Of a stretch of DNA of 64,000 nt, positions 62,605 through 64,000 are shown one piece after another (positions within the stretch are counted from its first letter, which is position 1; each line of letters starts with the position of its first letter). A program made the translations under genes and the position numbers. The DNA comes from Novosphingobium sp. GTDB taxonomy: Bacteria; Pseudomonadota; Alphaproteobacteria; Sphingomonadales; Sphingomonadaceae. The stretch is taken from the NCBI GenBank assembly GCA_030697365.1, contig JAUYQH010000005.1:1-64000 (forward strand), given 5' to 3'. The notes under the pieces are model-generated. The model was not told the DNA's origin, did no database searches, and was given only the letters and a program-made list of their open reading frames with translations.

Positions 62605-62946
62605 TCAAATCGCGGCGGAGGGGCGGATGTCGCCGGGCAGTCCCTTGAAGGGCATGACCTTGATCTCCCCTTCACGCTTCCGTGCCTGCGCGATGTCGTA
62701 GCTGTTCTGCATCCGCATCAGGGTGTCCATCGACACGCCGAACGCTTTTTCTATCCTCAATGCCATTTCGGACGAAAGCTGCGAATGCTCGTTGAGCAGC
62801 GTCGAAAGCGTCGCGCGGGTCACGCCGAGCACCTGCGCCGCTGCCGTCACCGACAGGCCCAGCGGTTCGATAATCTCCGACTTCACGAAACCGCCAGGAT
62901 GGGCCGGGTTCTTCATGCGGATGCCTGCAATCATGCCCATCTCCAC
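62605..62946 (-). CDS. higA: HigA-type antitoxin, XRE HTH
   Basis: 'MKNPAHPGGFVKSEIIEPLGLSVTAAAQVLGVTRATLSTLLNEHSQLSSEMALRIEKAFGVSMDTLMRMQNSYDIAQAR'. Confidence 0.93.
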   Translation of the reverse strand: MEMGMIAGIRMKNPAHPGGFVKSEIIEPLGLSVTAAAQVLGVTRATLSTLLNEHSQLSSEMALRIEKAFGVSMDTLMRMQNSYDIAQARKREGEIKVMPFKGLPGDIRPSAAI

Positions 62947-62949
62947 CTC

Positions 62950-63240
62950 CTAGTGGTAATCTTCGTAATCGAGGTCGATGATCTCGATTTGCTGCCGATC
63001 GATCCGAAACGTCATGCGCCAGTTTTTCGTGACGAACAGGCTCCACGTGCCTTTGCGGTCGCCAGTCAGCACATGCGCCTTCCATGTCTGCACGGTGCGC
63101 AACTCCTCCTCGCGCTCCATATCCTGGAGGAAGGAAACGATGCGCTGCACCTTGATGACGACCGCGGGTTGCAACCCGCTGGCGTCATCATCCTCGATGA
63201 ACCGCCGCAACCCCTTGTGGATCACGTTTCTGATCTTCAT
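62950..63240 (-). CDS. higB: HigB-type toxin, RelE superfamily
   Basis: 'MKIRNVIHKGLRRFIEDDDASGLQPAVVIKVQRIVSFLQDME...VLTGDRKGTWSLFVTKNWRMTFRID...DYEDYH'. Confidence 0.93.
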   Translation of the reverse strand: MKIRNVIHKGLRRFIEDDDASGLQPAVVIKVQRIVSFLQDMEREEELRTVQTWKAHVLTGDRKGTWSLFVTKNWRMTFRIDRQQIEIIDLDYEDYH

Positions 63241-63350
63241 GGCTAAAGCTAGTCCATTGCCCGTTCGGCGTCAAGTGACGCCATACGGGTCAGCGATACT
63301 GATGCGGTCAGCAAGGCAATCGCGCGACAAATGAGTGCGGTTGGCGGGAC

Positions 63351-63809
63351 TCAGCCGATCAGATGCAAGACGGATAGCGCACCAAGCGCTCCGATGACCA
63401 AGCCGACTCCGCCCGTCCAATAGAGATGTTTCCATTGGCGATCAGCGGCCCAGGCTTGCTCGACGACTCGGTTGATGCTGGCGATCGATGCGCTCAGGGC
63501 GGTGCCCGCCTTGTGCAGCATTTCACGATCTCCAGCTCGCGCGGTCTCGGCCGCTTTCACGATGCTTGCCGCCAGATTCTCCGGGGTCTGACGCATTGCC
63601 GGGTTCTCCGCCACCTTGCCGAAAAACCGCTCGATGCGTCCAAGCCGGTCGGACAGGTCGGTCAGCGTAGGCGTGTAGTCGGGCGCGTTCTGACGTTCGG
63701 CGGTCAAACCCTCGACCGCGCGGCGCAGCAAGCTGACCTCGCCGCGCAGCTCCGCGAAAGCCCTTGTGGGATCGTCCGGCGAACCTGACTGACTATCGTA
63801 GGCTTCCAT
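63351..63809 (-). CDS. DUF6118-like small membrane protein
   Basis: 'AFAELRGEVSLLRRAVEGLTAER...YTPTLTDLSDRLGRIE...' with C-terminal TM; sits next to the relaxase gene. Confidence 0.7.
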   Translation of the reverse strand: MEAYDSQSGSPDDPTRAFAELRGEVSLLRRAVEGLTAERQNAPDYTPTLTDLSDRLGRIERFFGKVAENPAMRQTPENLAASIVKAAETARAGDREMLHKAGTALSASIASINRVVEQAWAADRQWKHLYWTGGVGLVIGALGALSVLHLIG

Positions 63810-63818
63810 CCGCCGTTC

Positions 63819-64000
63819 CTACCGTCCCAACCCGCGACTGCGCGAGATGCCGAACACTTCCTGGAGGTCATGGGACAACGACGCGCTGCTCGGCCCCCTC
63901 ATTCCCAGCTCGGGGAGGCGCTTCCTGAGCAGCGAATCGACCTGCGCGTCACGCTCAAGGCCTTTGGCCATCGCGCTCATCCCGCCCTGTACGCGGCGCA
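63819..64000 (-). CDS. traA: C-terminus of TraA/MobA-type conjugative relaxase, 5' part beyond window
   Basis: Read directly: ...RRVQGGMSAMAKGLERDAQVDSLLRKRLPELGMRGPSSASLSHDLQEVFGISRSRGLGR*, resembling TraA-family C-termini. Confidence 0.7.
   Translation of the reverse strand, partial: RRVQGGMSAMAKGLERDAQVDSLLRKRLPELGMRGPSSASLSHDLQEVFGISRSRGLGR

Overview
GC-rich alphaproteobacterial chromosome segment, Sphingomonadaceae-like in gene content and synteny (inferred, no search run). Most of 1-56.5 kb is core genome: split pnt transhydrogenase, CcrM/rnhB, CCA-adding enzyme, tyrS, cysK, hisI, comF, ppdK, glyQ/glyS, rplY/pth, ychF, mutL, and mreBCD-mrdA-rodA. After a tRNA-Lys(CTT) at 56570-56645 the character changes to an accessory island. 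On the minus strand it reads: C-terminus of a TraA-type relaxase, a small membrane protein, a HigB/HigA toxin-antitoxin pair, a MmeI-like single-chain restriction-modification enzyme, and a GHKL (MutL/MORC-like) ATPase fused to a PD-(D/E)XK-like domain. The last two genes are the best candidate for an under-described defence system. Other leads: an AT-rich orphan ORF with a pore-former-like hydrophobic hairpin (24847-25986); a premature in-frame TAG in folP; nested palindromic repeats, one inserted in frame in glyS, which also has a second compositionally odd insert; six GANTC sites within two inverted repeats upstream of ccrM; a possible plus-strand ncRNA between hisI and comF; and an NtrC-type regulator whose GAFTGA loop reads GAFPGA.
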